Shown: positions 7,793-18,794, counted from the first letter of the stretch. The stretch: 64,000 bases of DNA from an uncultured Dechloromonas sp. (GCF_945957265.1 NZ_CAMFKO010000001.1:1-64000); one strand, 5' to 3'. The notes: a model not told the origin generated them from the letters alone. Numbers and translations: made by a program.

Positions 7793-10177
7793 TCAGGCAC
7801 GCAGTTGAGCACCGAATGCCTGTTCGAAACAGGACACCAGTTGCTGCATTGCAGCATCAACTTCCGAATCTTGCAAAGTGCGTTGAGTATCTTGCATAAC
7901 TATACGGAAAGCAAGACTTTTTTTGTTTTCCGGGACCCCCTTGCCGACGTACACATCGAACAATTGGATGTCCTGAACAAGGTCGGAAACCTGCCCTTTC
8001 AATCCGTCGATCAGGGTCTGCAAGGCGACATCTTGATCGACCACGATGGCGAGGTCGCGAACCACCGGCGGGAACTTCGAGACTTCGGCATAGGCCGGTA
8101 CCCTGACCGCCTTGACTGCCGCGAAGTCGAGCTCGAAGAGCACCGGCGCCTGCGGCAGATCGTACTTCTGCGCCCATTCCGGATGCAGTTCGCCGATGCA
8201 GCCGATTTCCTGACCGTCGAGCAGGATGCGAGCCGCGCGGCCCGGATGCAGCGCCGGATGGGCCAGCTTTTCGAAACGCAGCGCGGCCGGCGCCAGAAGC
8301 GCTTCGATATCGCCCTTGACGTCGTAGAAATCCACCTTGCGCGATCCAGCCCCCCAGCCTTCCGGCAAGGCGCCGCCAAAAGCCAGACCGGCCAGCCTCC
8401 AGGGCTGGTGGAAACCGGCCACCGGCTGCGCCGACGCATCGCGATGGAAGGTGCGCCCGACTTCGAACAGGCGGACACGGCTTTGCTTGCGCTTCAGGTT
8501 GGTGACCAGGTTGGAAATCAGGCCGCCAAACAGGTTGGAACGCATGACGGCCATCTGGCTGGCAATCGGATTAGCCAAGCGAATCAGGTCGGCTTCGGCG
8601 GTTTTCGCCCCGAAATCGGCCTCCCAGGCCTCCTCGACGAAGGCGTAGTTCACCACTTCCTGATAGCCGCGATCGGCCAGCATCTGGCGGATGCGATAGG
8701 CCGGGCGCTGTGCCTCGGGCTGCAGCATCATTTCCATGCGACCACGCGGTGCCGGCGACGAAATATTGTCGTAACCGTACAGACGGGCGATTTCCTCGAT
8801 CAGGTCTTCCTCGATTTCCATGTCGAAGCGCCAGGACGGCGGCGTCACCAGGAAATCGTCGCCCTGCTGCACGAAGGACAGGGCCAGGCCCTTGAACAGG
8901 CCGGCGATGCGCTCGGCACCCAGTGCCAGGCCAAGGACCTTCTCGGCACGGGCGGTGCGCAGGCGAACCGGCGTCCGGGCCGGCAGTTCGGCCTTGGCTT
9001 CGGTCACCGGACCGGCCTGGCCGCCGCAGATTTCCAGGATCAGCTGCGTCGCGCGCTCGATGGCGGCACGTGTGCCGCCGAAATCGACGCCCCGTTCGAA
9101 ACGGTGCGAGGCATCCGACGCAAAACCGTAGCGACGGGCGCGGCCGGCAATCGCTTTCGGCGCAAAGAAGGCCGACTCCAGGAAAAGCTCGGTCGTCTCG
9201 AGAGTGATACCGCTCTCCTCGCCGCCCATGATGCCGGCCATGGCCAGGGGTTTTGCATCGTCGGCAATCATCAGCACGTCGCCATCGACGGCGATGATCT
9301 GCTCGTTGAGCAGCAACAGCTTTTCTTCCGGCTTGGCCATGCGGGCATGCACGGCGCCCTCCAGCCGGGTATTGTCGAAAGCGTGCAGCGGCTGGCCGAG
9401 TTCGAGCATGACGTAATTGGTGATGTCGACCAGCGCGGAAATGGCGCGAATGCCGCTGCGCTCGAGGCGGCGCTTCATCCACTCAGGCGTCGGCGCCTTG
9501 GCGTCCACATTCTTGACGATGCGTCCGTAGTACAGCGGGCAGGCGGCCGGCGCATCGAGCACGACGGCACGAGTATCGGCAATGCTGGCCGGCACCGCGG
9601 CGACTTGCGGCAGCGATGCGGCAGCGCCGGTAATGGCGCCGACTTCGCGGGCGATCCCTTGCAGCGACAGACAGTCGGCACGGTTCGGCGTCAGCTTGAT
9701 TTCGAAAACGTTGTCGTCGAGTTCCAGGTACTGGCGGATCGACTGGCCGACCGGCGCATCGGCCGGCAGGATCAGCAGGCCGGACGCCTCTTCGGCAATA
9801 CCCAGCTCCTTGGCCGAGCACAGCATGCCGGAGGATTCGATACCGCGCACCTTGGCGATCTTGATGGTGAAATCGCCGGGCAACTGGGCACCGGGGAGCG
9901 CGCACGGCACCTTGAGGCCGACAGCGACGTTCGGCGCACCGCAGACGATGGTCGTCGGACTGCCGCTGCCGGTATCGACCTGGCAGACATTCAGGCGGTC
10001 GGCGTCGGGATGCTTGACGACTTCCAGCACATGGGCGACGACGACGCTGTCGAAGGCGGGAGCAACCTGGTCGAGTTCCTCGACTTCGAGGCCGGCCATG
10101 GTCAGCAGATGGGAGAGTTCCTCGCTCGTCAGCTTCGGATCGACAAGGGTACGCAACCAGGATTCGGAGAATTTCAT
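7793..10177 (-). CDS. pheT: Phenylalanine--tRNA ligase beta subunit
   Basis: 794 residues, normal length. With PheS it forms the alpha2beta2 enzyme that charges tRNA-Phe. An OB-fold tRNA-binding domain is at about 40-150 ([20 protein letters not shown]). B3/B4 editing follows at ~210-360, B5 at ~400-470 and a core-like region beyond it. An anticodon-binding FDX-ACB domain closes the protein ([17 protein letters not shown] at ~705). It follows pheS after about 20 bp on the same strand. Confidence 0.97.
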   Translation of the reverse strand: MKFSESWLRTLVDPKLTSEELSHLLTMAGLEVEELDQVAPAFDSVVVAHVLEVVKHPDADRLNVCQVDTGSGSPTTIVCGAPNVAVGLKVPCALPGAQLPGDFTIKIAKVRGIESSGMLCSAKELGIAEEASGLLILPADAPVGQSIRQYLELDDNVFEIKLTPNRADCLSLQGIAREVGAITGAAASLPQVAAVPASIADTRAVVLDAPAACPLYYGRIVKNVDAKAPTPEWMKRRLERSGIRAISALVDITNYVMLELGQPLHAFDNTRLEGAVHARMAKPEEKLLLLNEQIIAVDGDVLMIADDAKPLAMAGIMGGEESGITLETTELFLESAFFAPKAIAGRARRYGFASDASHRFERGVDFGGTRAAIERATQLILEICGGQAGPVTEAKAELPARTPVRLRTARAEKVLGLALGAERIAGLFKGLALSFVQQGDDFLVTPPSWRFDMEIEEDLIEEIARLYGYDNISSPAPRGRMEMMLQPEAQRPAYRIRQMLADRGYQEVVNYAFVEEAWEADFGAKTAEADLIRLANPIASQMAVMRSNLFGGLISNLVTNLKRKQSRVRLFEVGRTFHRDASAQPVAGFHQPWRLAGLAFGGALPEGWGAGSRKVDFYDVKGDIEALLAPAALRFEKLAHPALHPGRAARILLDGQEIGCIGELHPEWAQKYDLPQAPVLFELDFAAVKAVRVPAYAEVSKFPPVVRDLAIVVDQDVALQTLIDGLKGQVSDLVQDIQLFDVYVGKGVPENKKSLAFRIVMQDTQRTLQDSEVDAAMQQLVSCFEQAFGAQLRA

Positions 10178-10198
10178 TGGCGTGTCTCGAAAATGGGA

Positions 10199-11263
<1,065 letters not shown>

Positions 11264-11285
11264 CTACCGACAGCAAAACGGATAA

Positions 11286-11318
11286 ACAAAAAAGGAGGCT
11301 TGCGCCTCCTTTTTTTTC
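11286..11318 (-). terminator. Terminator/attenuator between rplT and pheS
   Basis: On the minus strand GGAGGC-GCAA-GCCTCC is followed by a T run. It lies 13 bp after the rplT stop and 41 bp before pheS. In enteric bacteria pheST is controlled by attenuation at this place. I see no room here for a Phe-rich leader peptide between rplT and the stem. Confidence 0.8.
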
Positions 11319-11330
11319 AAGAGCTTAAGC

Positions 11331-11690
11331 TCAGGCGCCGAGCTTGGCCTTGGCCTGTGCGGCCAGTGCGGCAAATGCCGGCTGATCGAAGACGGCCAGG
11401 TCGGCCAGGACCTTGCGGTCGACTTCGATGTTGGCCTTCTTCAGGCCGTTCATGAAGGTGCTGTACTTCATGCCCAGCTCGCGAGCGGCGGCATTGATAC
11501 GGGCGATCCACAGCGAACGGAACTGGCGCTTGCGCTGACGACGGTCACGGTACTGGTACTGACCGGCCTTCATCACCGCCTGCTTGGCGATGCGGTATAC
11601 ATTCTTGCGACGACCGCGGTAACCCTTGGCCTGAACGAGAACCTTCTTGTGACGGGCGCGAGCCGTTACACCACGTTTAACTCGGGACAT
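11331..11690 (-). CDS. rplT: 50S ribosomal protein L20
   Basis: 119 residues, standard L20: [20 protein letters not shown], then [19 protein letters not shown]. It binds 23S rRNA early in 50S assembly and in many bacteria represses its own operon. GGAGATAGAAC precedes the ATG as a good ribosome-binding site. It lies 11 bp after rpmI. Confidence 0.98.
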   Translation of the reverse strand: MSRVKRGVTARARHKKVLVQAKGYRGRRKNVYRIAKQAVMKAGQYQYRDRRQRKRQFRSLWIARINAAARELGMKYSTFMNGLKKANIEVDRKVLADLAVFDQPAFAALAAQAKAKLGA

Positions 11691-11701
11691 GTTCTATCTC
11701 C

Positions 11702-11899
11702 TTACGCGTAGGGCATCATGGCGCGGACGGATGCTGCGTCGCGCTCGTGAACAGCAGTAGCACCGCGCAGGTGACGCTTCACTTTGGTGGTCTTCTTGGT
11801 CAGGATGTGACGCTTGAAGGCTTGGCCACGCTTGATGGAACCACCAGCGCGGACCGAAAAGCGCTTCTTGGCGCTGCTCTTGGTCTTCATCTTGGGCAT
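11702..11899 (-). CDS. rpmI: 50S ribosomal protein L35
   Basis: 65 residues starting [20 protein letters not shown], the canonical L35 start. The start at 11899 is preferred to an upstream in-frame ATG because AAGGAGC is placed 6 bp before it. It is part of the infC-rpmI-rplT unit. Very basic, as expected for an rRNA-binding protein. Confidence 0.97.
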   Translation of the reverse strand: MPKMKTKSSAKKRFSVRAGGSIKRGQAFKRHILTKKTTKVKRHLRGATAVHERDAASVRAMMPYA

Positions 11900-12000
11900 T
11901 TGGATGCTCCTTAATGTCATGCCGTCAGGTGGTTCCCGGCGGGAACGCTTCGAAACCCGAAAGCACTTGTTTTACCGCGGCGAACCGCGGGTACTGCTTG

Positions 12001-12522
12001 TTACTTCTTCTTTGCCGGCCCGATGATCATGATCATCTGACGGCCTTCCATCTTCGGCATCTGCTCGACGGCGCCAACGGCCTCGAGGTCTGCCTTGATA
12101 CGTTCCAGCTGGCGCATGCCGAATTCCTGGTGCGCCATTTCGCGGCCCCGGAAGCGCAGGGTCACCTTGACCTTGTCGCCTTCTTCCAGGAAGCGCGTCA
12201 TGTTCCGAAGCTTGATCTGATAGTCGTTCTCGTCGGTACCCGGGCGCAGCTTGACTTCCTTGACCTGCACCTGCTTCTGCTTCAGCTTCGCTTCGTGAGC
12301 GCGCTTCTGCTCCTGGTACTTGAACTTGCCGTAATCCATGATGCGGCAGACAGGCGGCTTTGCCGTCGGCGCGATCTCGACCAGGTCAACCCCGGCTTCC
12401 TCGGCCATCTGCAACGCAGCGCGGATATTCACAATCCCCAGCTGCTCACCTTCAACACCCTGGAGACGAATCTCCGGCACCGTGATCTCATCGTTTAAAC
12501 GATGGGCCTTGTTCTGAGCGAT
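12001..12522 (-). CDS. infC: Translation initiation factor IF-3 (AUC start codon)
   Basis: 173 residues when read from an ATC codon at 12522-12520, which restores the conserved N-terminus (M)[23 protein letters not shown] at 12480 would cut off these 14 residues. IF-3 binds the 30S subunit and rejects non-standard start codons. Its own AUU/AUC start is a known autoregulatory device in enteric bacteria and is expected to work the same way here. N-terminal domain ~1-80, C-terminal domain from ~90 ([17 protein letters not shown]). It follows thrS on the same strand. Confidence 0.95.
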   Translation of the reverse strand: MAQNKAHRLNDEITVPEIRLQGVEGEQLGIVNIRAALQMAEEAGVDLVEIAPTAKPPVCRIMDYGKFKYQEQKRAHEAKLKQKQVQVKEVKLRPGTDENDYQIKLRNMTRFLEEGDKVKVTLRFRGREMAHQEFGMRQLERIKADLEAVGAVEQMPKMEGRQMIMIIGPAKKK

Positions 12523-12548
12523 GGTAAAACCCCCGAAATATCAAATAA

Positions 12549-14465
12549 TTAAGCCGTGCCACTACGCGCGGCGACTTCCCCTTGGAGTCGCCCGATCAGC
12601 GCCTCGACAGTCATCTGCCCGAGGTCCTGACCACCGCGTGTACGCACGGCCACTAGTCCGTCCGCCTTTTCCTTGTCGCCCACAACGAGCTGGTAAGGCA
12701 GCCGGTTCAAGCTATGTTCGCGAATTTTATAGGTAATTTTCTCGTTACGCAAATCCGCCTCGGCCCTGAAGCCTGCCTGATGCAGCTTTTGCGCAACATC
12801 GGCCGCGTAATCGGCCTGTTTTTCGGAAATATTCAGCACCACCGCCTGCACCGGCGCCAGCCACAAGGGCAGCGCCCCGGCGAAGTTTTCGATCAGGATG
12901 CCGATGAAGCGTTCCAGCGAGCCGAGGATGGCGCGGTGCAGCATGACCGGCACCTTGCGCTCGTCGTTGCCGGCCACATACTCGGCGCCGAGGCGGCCCG
13001 GCATCGAGAAGTCGACCTGGATCGTGCCGCATTGCCAGGTACGGCCGATGGCGTCCTTGATGTGGAATTCGATCTTCGGGCCGTAGAAAGCACCCTCGCC
13101 CGGTAGTTCCGTCCACTCCAGGCCGGAAGCGCGCAGACCGGAGCGCAAGGCATCCTCGGCCTTGTCCCAGACCTCGTCGGAACCGACGCGGCTGTCCGGA
13201 CGCAGCGCCAGCTTGACGGCGACGTCGTTGAAGCCGAAATCGGCATAGACCTTCTTGACCAGCGCATTGAAGGCGGTCACTTCGGATTCGATCTGGTCTT
13301 CGGTACAGAAGATGTGGCCGTCGTCCTGGACGAAGCCGCGCACACGCATCAGGCCGTGCAGCGCGCCGGTCGGCTCGTTGCGGTGGCAGGAGCCGAACTC
13401 GCCGTAGCGCAGCGGCAGTTCGCGGTAGGAGCGCAGATCGGAATTGAAGACCTGGACATGGCCCGGGCAGTTCATCGGCTTGACCGCGTAGTCGCGGTTT
13501 TCCGACGAGGTCGTGAACATGTTGTCCTTGTAGTGCTCCCAGTGGCCGGACTTTTCCCACAGCGACTTGTCGAGGATCTGCGGGCAGCGCACTTCCTGGT
13601 AGCCGTTGTTGCGATAGACGGCGCGCATGTATTGCTCGATTTCCTGCCACACCGCCCAGCCCTTGGGGTGCCAGAAAACCAGCCCCGGCGCCTCTTCCTG
13701 CATGTGGAACAGGTCGTATTGCTTGCCCAGGCGGCGGTGATCGCGCTTCTCGGCCTCTTCCAGCATGTGCAGGTAGGCGTCGAGATCCTCCTTCTTGGCC
13801 CAGGCCGTGCCATAGATGCGCTGCAACTGCTCGTTGCGATGGTCGCCGCGCCAGTAGGCGCCGGCCACCTTCATCAGCTTGAAGACCTTGAGCTTGGCCG
13901 TGGTCGGCACGTGCGGACCGCGGCAGAGGTCGATGAAGTCGCCTTCGCGGTACAGCGAGACCTGCTCGCCAGCCGGAATGGCGCCGATCAGTTCAGCCTT
14001 GTATTTCTCGCCCTGATCGAGAAAGAACTTGACCGCGTCGTCGCGCGCCCAGACTTCGCGGCTGACCGGAATATCCTTCTTGGCCAGTTCGGCCATGCGC
14101 TTTTCGATGGCGACCAGGTCTTCCGGGGTGAACGGGCGCTTGTAGGCGAAGTCGTAATAGAAGCCGTTTTCGATGACCGGACCGATGGTGACCTGGGCTT
14201 CCGGGAACAGCTCCTTGACGGCATAGGCCAGCAGGTGGGCGGTCGAGTGGCGGATCACCTCGACACCCTCGGCATCGCGCTCGGTGATAATGGCCAGATC
14301 GACATTCTTGTCGATCAGATAGGAGGTATCGACCAGAACGCCATCGACCTTGCCGGCCAGCGCGGCGCGGGCCAGGCCGGCGCCGATGCTGGCGGCGACC
14401 TCGGCAACGGTGACGGCTTGCTCGTAGGAGCGGACGGAACCATCAGGCAGTTTGATATCAGGCAT
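12549..14465 (-). CDS. thrS: Threonine--tRNA ligase
   Basis: 638 residues. A TGS domain (1-61) is followed by an editing domain with the zinc-type [18 protein letters not shown] motif (~73-90) and a class II core. Core motifs include [23 protein letters not shown] and [13 protein letters not shown], which together hold the catalytic zinc ligands. The anticodon-binding domain is C-terminal ([20 protein letters not shown]). It charges tRNA-Thr and edits Ser. It is the first gene of the minus-strand operon and lies about 137 bp downstream of tRNA-Val. Confidence 0.98.
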   Translation of the reverse strand: MPDIKLPDGSVRSYEQAVTVAEVAASIGAGLARAALAGKVDGVLVDTSYLIDKNVDLAIITERDAEGVEVIRHSTAHLLAYAVKELFPEAQVTIGPVIENGFYYDFAYKRPFTPEDLVAIEKRMAELAKKDIPVSREVWARDDAVKFFLDQGEKYKAELIGAIPAGEQVSLYREGDFIDLCRGPHVPTTAKLKVFKLMKVAGAYWRGDHRNEQLQRIYGTAWAKKEDLDAYLHMLEEAEKRDHRRLGKQYDLFHMQEEAPGLVFWHPKGWAVWQEIEQYMRAVYRNNGYQEVRCPQILDKSLWEKSGHWEHYKDNMFTTSSENRDYAVKPMNCPGHVQVFNSDLRSYRELPLRYGEFGSCHRNEPTGALHGLMRVRGFVQDDGHIFCTEDQIESEVTAFNALVKKVYADFGFNDVAVKLALRPDSRVGSDEVWDKAEDALRSGLRASGLEWTELPGEGAFYGPKIEFHIKDAIGRTWQCGTIQVDFSMPGRLGAEYVAGNDERKVPVMLHRAILGSLERFIGILIENFAGALPLWLAPVQAVVLNISEKQADYAADVAQKLHQAGFRAEADLRNEKITYKIREHSLNRLPYQLVVGDKEKADGLVAVRTRGGQDLGQMTVEALIGRLQGEVAARSGTA

Positions 14466-14493
14466 GGCGGATTCTCTGGAAAAATCTGGACGA

Positions 14494-14524
14494 AAAAAAA
14501 GTGCGGGGCGAGCCGCACTTTTTT
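14494..14524 (-). terminator. Hairpin between tRNA-Val and thrS
   Basis: GTGCGG at 14501-14506 pairs with CCGCAC at 14513-14518. It is flanked by A and T runs, so it could terminate on either strand. On the minus strand it would end the tRNA-Val transcript or act in the thrS leader. Confidence 0.75.
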
Positions 14525-14602
14525 GTTAACGAAGCTGACTCGATTACGGTTTCTGAACTTCGGTGCGAGTTCGGAACAGCATTATCAGCCTCATCAGGTA
14601 TT

Positions 14603-14679
14603 TGGTAGGCGGTATTGGAATCGAACCAACGACCTCCACGATGTCAACGTGGCGCTCTAACCAACTGAGCTAACCGCCT
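14603..14679 (-). tRNA. tRNA-Val (anticodon GAC)
   Basis: 77 nt with CCA. The acceptor AGGCGGT pairs with ACCGCCT and the discriminator is A. The anticodon arm CCACG-TTGACAT-CGTGG gives GAC. The T arm reads GGTTCGATTCC. Confidence 0.96.
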
Positions 14680-14778
14680 GAAGAAGGCCGCATTATAGAC
14701 CGTTCTTCGCCCTTGTCAACAGCCTTTCGCGATTTTTTTGAAGCGCAGTACACTTCGCCTCGATCACACCGGAGAGAA

Positions 14779-14919
14779 ATGATGAGCAACGCCTGGATTG
14801 TCCTCGGCATTTGCGTCGTTGTCGTACTGGGCGCCGCCCTGCCCCTGGTTCGACAACGCGACCAAACGCCCCCGCCGCCCCCCAAGGAAACCCTGCGCGA
14901 CTGGCGCAACGACAAATAA
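14779..14919 (+). CDS. Small single-pass membrane protein
   Basis: 46 residues starting MMSNAWIVLGICVVVVLGAA. One transmembrane helix (~5-22) is followed by a short proline run and a charged tail (ETLRDWRNDK). GGAGAG lies just before the first ATG. It sits 9 bp before slyX, suggesting co-transcription. Function unknown. Confidence 0.75.
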   Translation: MMSNAWIVLGICVVVVLGAALPLVRQRDQTPPPPPKETLRDWRNDK

Positions 14920-14928
14920 GGAAGAGAT

Positions 14929-15129
14929 GTGGAATCACGCATCACCGAACTGGAAATCAAGATCAGCTATACCGAGGATCTGGTCGAGGAACTGAACCGC
15001 ACGGTTTTTCGCCAACAACAGCAGATCGACCTGCTGGCCAAGGAGTTGCGCGGCCTGCGCGACCAGGTCCAGAGCAGCCAGCCCCAGGAGTTCCGCAGCC
15101 TGCGGGACGACATCCCGCCGCACTATTGA
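14929..15129 (+). CDS. slyX: SlyX family protein
   Basis: 66 residues from a GTG start with AAGGAAGAG before it. The sequence is a coiled coil, (M)ESRITELEIKISYTEDLVEE followed by a Gln-rich stretch and a conserved PPHY C-terminus, all typical of SlyX. The family is widespread in proteobacteria with no proven molecular role. It ends 2 bp before the DHH gene. Confidence 0.92.
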   Translation: MESRITELEIKISYTEDLVEELNRTVFRQQQQIDLLAKELRGLRDQVQSSQPQEFRSLRDDIPPHY

Positions 15130-15131
15130 GC

Positions 15132-16118
15132 ATGGGACACCCCGTCGCCGTTCTTTACCACGCCGACTGCCTGGATGGCTTCGGCGCGGCCTACGCCGCC
15201 TGGCGGCGCCATGGGAATGCCGCCACCTATCGTCCGATGCACCATGGCGAGCCCTGGAACATGAACGAGGTGGCCGGGCACGACGTGTTCATTCTCGACT
15301 TTTCGTTTCCGCCAGCATTGCTGGAAAGCATGGCCGGAATCGCCCGCTCGGTGACCCAGATCGACCACCACGCATCGGCGCTGAAGGAATGGGCCGGCCT
15401 CGCCCGGCAGGATGGCGAGGCATTTCGCTACCGCCACCCGACGCTGCCACTCAACATCCACTTCAACCTGGACAAGTCGGGCGCCCGCCTGGCATGGGAG
15501 CACTTTCACCCCGACGCTCCGCCGCCGCTGGCGATTCGCCACATCGAAGACCAGGACATGTGGCGCTTTGCACTGCCCGACACGCGCCCGTTCTGCCGGG
15601 CGCTGCGATTGATGCCGTTCGACCTGGAGACCTGGCACGCCCTGATTATCGCGACCGGCGACGAATCGACAGCGCGCTACGTGGAGACGGTGAAATCGGG
15701 AACGGCCATCGAGACCTTTTTCCAGCGCGAAGTCGACAGACTGGGCCAAGGCAGCCTGTGCCGGCCGGCGCGCCTGCGCGGCGAACCGGTCGATGCCCTG
15801 CAGGCTGTCCGCCACGGGCAGGCCATCGTCACCTCGGGCGGGCAGAGCTGGCTGGCCGTCAACGGCCTGGCAGTGAATGCCAATGCACTGTTTGCGTCGG
15901 AGCTGGGCAACCTGCTGGCCGAAAGAGGAGCGAGTTTCGGCCTCGTCTGGCAGCTGTCCGGCGACGGCGAGATCAAGGCATCGCTGCGCGCGAAGGGAAG
16001 CGCGCCGGACGTATCGGTGATCGCGGCGCGTTACGGCGGCGGCGGACACCCCAATGCGGCCGGCTTCCGCTTGCCGGCCGGCCAGTTTTTCAGCGAAGTC
16101 CTGAACATCGAAAGTTAG
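15132..16118 (+). CDS. DHH-family phosphoesterase
   Basis: 328 residues. The DHH motif set is present: HADCLDG (~10), DFSFPP (~53), the name motif IDHHAS (~81), and a C-terminal DHHA1 substrate domain with YGGGGHPNAAGFRLP. The family uses two Mn ions to cleave phosphodiester bonds, in nanoRNA, cyclic dinucleotides or single-strand DNA. This form resembles the uncharacterised DHH proteins found as single genes, not RecJ or NrnA, so the substrate is open. It may be co-transcribed with slyX. Confidence 0.85.
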   Translation: MGHPVAVLYHADCLDGFGAAYAAWRRHGNAATYRPMHHGEPWNMNEVAGHDVFILDFSFPPALLESMAGIARSVTQIDHHASALKEWAGLARQDGEAFRYRHPTLPLNIHFNLDKSGARLAWEHFHPDAPPPLAIRHIEDQDMWRFALPDTRPFCRALRLMPFDLETWHALIIATGDESTARYVETVKSGTAIETFFQREVDRLGQGSLCRPARLRGEPVDALQAVRHGQAIVTSGGQSWLAVNGLAVNANALFASELGNLLAERGASFGLVWQLSGDGEIKASLRAKGSAPDVSVIAARYGGGGHPNAAGFRLPAGQFFSEVLNIES

Positions 16119-16127
16119 ACCATGTAA

Positions 16128-16193
16128 TTAATGGACGCTTTTAAATCCATAGTGTATAAATCAGTAATCATTGGATTTTTAAGCATCCATTAA
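16128..16193. promoter_or_regulatory. hipBA promoter with two inverted operator copies
   Basis: Left arm 16128-16149 and right arm 16172-16193 are inverted copies of a 22-bp sequence, TTAATGGAYGCTTWWAAATCCA, with 2-3 mismatches. Each arm is itself a dyad, GGAY-N8-ATCC (16133-16148 and 16173-16188). That resembles the E. coli HipB operator TATCC-N8-GGATA in its 8-bp spacing. TATAAA at 16155-16160, between the arms, is a candidate -10 box. The right arm ends exactly at the hipB ATG. Confidence 0.75.
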
Positions 16194-16505
16194 ATGGACA
16201 CACTGAAGCAAACAGAAGACTGGGAAGCCGACCTGGGAGAGCAGGTCCGCCAGCTTCGTCTGCGCGCCAATCTCGACCAGCAGTCGCTGGCCAGCCGAGC
16301 CGGGATTGGCCTGAGCGCCCTGAAGAATCTCGAATCCGGCAAGGGAACGACGCTAAAGACCCTGATCAAGGCCCTGCGTGCGCTTGACCGCACCGCCTGG
16401 CTGGAGACCCTGGCCCCCAGCGTCTCGATCAGCCCCTTGCAGATGCTCAGGACGCAGCCGGTACGCCAGCGCGCTTCGCGTCCGCGCAAGCCGAGGAGCG
16501 AGTAA
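16194..16505 (+). CDS. hipB: HipB-type antitoxin, XRE-family regulator
   Basis: 103 residues. Helix-turn-helix at ~17-70 (LGEQVRQLRLRANLDQQSLA, then SALKNLESGK). As in other HipB proteins it should bind the paired operators that abut its start codon and neutralise HipA. The basic tail (RQRASRPRKPRSE) is longer than in E. coli HipB. There is no Shine-Dalgarno sequence before the ATG, because the operator arm occupies that place. Translation may therefore be leaderless or weak. hipA starts 2 bp after its stop. Confidence 0.88.
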   Translation: MDTLKQTEDWEADLGEQVRQLRLRANLDQQSLASRAGIGLSALKNLESGKGTTLKTLIKALRALDRTAWLETLAPSVSISPLQMLRTQPVRQRASRPRKPRSE

Positions 16506-16507
16506 GC

Positions 16508-17791
16508 ATGCACCGGCCGGTTCACGCCATCGAGGTGCGCATCTGGGGGCAGACCGTCGGCGCGGTCGCGCTGGACCCCAGGCTGGGCTACTACGCCTTC
16601 GAATTCGATCCGCGCTTCGTCGCCTCGGGCATCGATCTCGCACCGCTCGCCATGCCGCTGGCGAAGTCCCGCGAGCCCTTCGTCTTCACCGACCTGCCGG
16701 AAGCCAGTTTCAAGCGCCTGCCGGCCTTGCTGGCGGATGCGCTGCCCGACGATTTCGGCAACAGCCTGATCGACGCCTGGATGGCCGGCAAGGGTGTGGC
16801 GAAGTCGGCGATTACGCCGCTGGATCGTCTGGCCTACATGGGCAAGCGCGGCATGGGCGCCCTCGAATTCCGTCCGACGCGCGGCCCGAACGTGGCCAGC
16901 CAGACCGCGATCAAGCTCTCGAGGCTGGTCGACAGCGCCCGCCAGGCGGTACACGGCGAAATCGACACCGACACGCACGCCAAGGCGGCCCTTGCCCAGA
17001 TCATCCAGGTCGGCACCTCGGCCGGCGGCGCACGGGCCAAGGCGGCGATTGCGTGGAATCCGGCCACCGACGAAATCCGTGCCGGCCAGTTCGACGTCGA
17101 GGACGGCTTCGAACACTGGCTGCTCAAGTTCGACGGCATGGGCAAGGACAACGAACTGGGGGCCTCGCAGGACTACGGGCGGATCGAATACGCCTACTCC
17201 CTGATGGCCGGTGCGGCCGGCATGACCATGATGCCCTGCCGCCTGCTCGAGGAGAACGGCCGTGCCCATTTCATGACGCGCCGCTTCGACCGCGACGGCA
17301 ATCGCAAGCATCACATGCAGACGCTGTGCGCCATGGCTCATCTCGACTACAAGCAGAAGGCGACGCACGACTACAGCCAGCTGTTCCTGACCATCGCGCA
17401 ACTGGGCATCGGCCACGACGCGCTCAGCGACGCCTTTCGCCGAATGGTCTTCAACATCGTCGCCGCCAACTGCGACGACCACAGCAAGAATTTTTCCTTC
17501 CTGCTCCGCCAGGGCAGCCGCTGGGAACTGGCGCCGGCCTACGACGTGACCCATGCCTACAACCCGCAAGGAGAATGGACCTTCCAGCACCTGACGGGGG
17601 TCGGCGGTCGTTTTTCCGGGATTACGCAAGCCGACTGCCTGGCGCTGGCCGACCGCTTCGGCATCGGCCCGGCCAGGCAGGTCATCCGTGAAGTCAATGT
17701 CGCCATTGCGCGCTGGCCGGAATTTGCCGCGCAGGCTGGCGTCAATGGCGACGAAATCGAGCGAATCGGGCGACAATTCAGCCCGCTTTGA
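16508..17791 (+). CDS. hipA: HipA-type serine/threonine kinase toxin
   Basis: 427 residues, full length for the family. HipA toxins phosphorylate glutamyl-tRNA synthetase (E. coli) or other synthetases and so slow growth. An N-terminal subdomain (~8-110) precedes the kinase core. The mobile loop is VGTSAGGARAKA (~177). Catalytic residues are in AANCDDHSKNFSF (~318-330, Asp and Asn), followed by the metal-binding Asp in APAYDVT (~344). The frame is intact, so the toxin appears functional. Paired with hipB in an autoregulated operon. Confidence 0.93.
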   Translation: MHRPVHAIEVRIWGQTVGAVALDPRLGYYAFEFDPRFVASGIDLAPLAMPLAKSREPFVFTDLPEASFKRLPALLADALPDDFGNSLIDAWMAGKGVAKSAITPLDRLAYMGKRGMGALEFRPTRGPNVASQTAIKLSRLVDSARQAVHGEIDTDTHAKAALAQIIQVGTSAGGARAKAAIAWNPATDEIRAGQFDVEDGFEHWLLKFDGMGKDNELGASQDYGRIEYAYSLMAGAAGMTMMPCRLLEENGRAHFMTRRFDRDGNRKHHMQTLCAMAHLDYKQKATHDYSQLFLTIAQLGIGHDALSDAFRRMVFNIVAANCDDHSKNFSFLLRQGSRWELAPAYDVTHAYNPQGEWTFQHLTGVGGRFSGITQADCLALADRFGIGPARQVIREVNVAIARWPEFAAQAGVNGDEIERIGRQFSPL

Positions 17792-17800
17792 TACCGGCAA

Positions 17801-17824
17801 CAAAAAACCCGCACGTAGCGGGTT
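17801..17824 (-). terminator. Terminator of tRNA-Leu
   Basis: On the minus strand AACCCGC-TACGT-GCGGGTT is followed by a T run. It lies 33 bp beyond the tRNA-Leu 3' end. It may also stop hipA transcription. Confidence 0.88.
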
Positions 17825-17856
17825 CCATGGACAACGAACGATGAACAACAGCTTGA

Positions 17857-17941
17857 TGGTGCCCAGGAAGGGACTCGAACCCCCACACCTTGCGGCGCCA
17901 GAACCTAAATCTGGTGCGTCTACCAATTTCGCCACCTGGGC
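17857..17941 (-). tRNA. tRNA-Leu (anticodon TAG)
   Basis: 85 nt with CCA and a class II variable arm. The acceptor GCCCAGG pairs with CCTGGGC. The anticodon arm CCAGA-TTTAGGT-TCTGG gives TAG, and the T arm contains GGTTCGAGTCC. Confidence 0.96.
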
Positions 17942-17980
17942 AAGCGGCCCGCATTTTAGCACCGACTGAGGTCGAAACCC

Positions 17981-18790
17981 ATGCCAGTCGATCACTACGA
18001 GAATTTCCCCGTCGCCTCCCTGCTCGTGCCGCCCCGCCTGCGCAAGCCGATCGAGGCGATCTACCGCTTCGCCCGCAGCGCCGACGACATCGCCGATGAA
18101 GGCGACGCCACGCCGGAAGAGCGACTCGCCGGGCTGGCCGCCTATCGTGCCGAGCTGGACCGCATCGCGGCCGGCGCCGAGCCTCAGACGCCCCTGTTTG
18201 CGGCGCTCGCCGAGGTCATTACCGCCCACGCGCTGCCCATCCAGCTTTTCCGCGACCTGCTCGACGCTTTCGCCCAGGACGTGGTCAAGAAGCGCTACGC
18301 CGACTACCCGGAGCTCCTCGACTACTGCCGGCGCTCGGCCAACCCGGTCGGCCGGCTGGTGCTGCACCTGTTCGGACGTACCGAGGATATCCACCTGATG
18401 CAGTCCGACTGCATCTGCACCGCCTTGCAACTGATCAATTTCTGGCAGGATGTGGCGATCGACTGGCAAAAGGATCGCGTCTACATCCCGCAGACCGATT
18501 TCCCGCACTTCCACGTCAGCGAGGCCGACATCGCCGCCAGCCGCTGGTCGCCCAACTGGGCGGCCCTGATGGATTTCGAGATCGACCGCGCGACGACGCT
18601 GATGCAGCGCGGCGCCCCGCTCGTCCATGCCCTGCCCGGCCGCCTCGGCTGGGAAATCCGCCTGACCGTCCAGGGCGGCCTGCGCATTCTTGAACGCCTG
18701 CGCCGGGTGCGCGGCGACATGTTCACCCGCCGCCCGACGCTCGGCAAACGGGATTGGCTGGTTCTGGCCGGTCGTTCCCTTACAATGTAG
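17981..18790 (+). CDS. hpnC: Hydroxysqualene synthase HpnC
   Basis: 269 residues of the squalene/phytoene synthase fold. In the HpnCDE route HpnC turns presqualene diphosphate into hydroxysqualene. The two aspartate-rich motifs are SADDIADEGDA (~33) and NFWQDVAIDWQKDRVYIP (~149). It is the first of three adjacent genes in order of hpnC, D, E, with a 4-bp gap to hpnD, which supports this assignment over a generic synthase. Confidence 0.93.
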   Translation: MPVDHYENFPVASLLVPPRLRKPIEAIYRFARSADDIADEGDATPEERLAGLAAYRAELDRIAAGAEPQTPLFAALAEVITAHALPIQLFRDLLDAFAQDVVKKRYADYPELLDYCRRSANPVGRLVLHLFGRTEDIHLMQSDCICTALQLINFWQDVAIDWQKDRVYIPQTDFPHFHVSEADIAASRWSPNWAALMDFEIDRATTLMQRGAPLVHALPGRLGWEIRLTVQGGLRILERLRRVRGDMFTRRPTLGKRDWLVLAGRSLTM

Positions 18791-18794
18791 CCCC

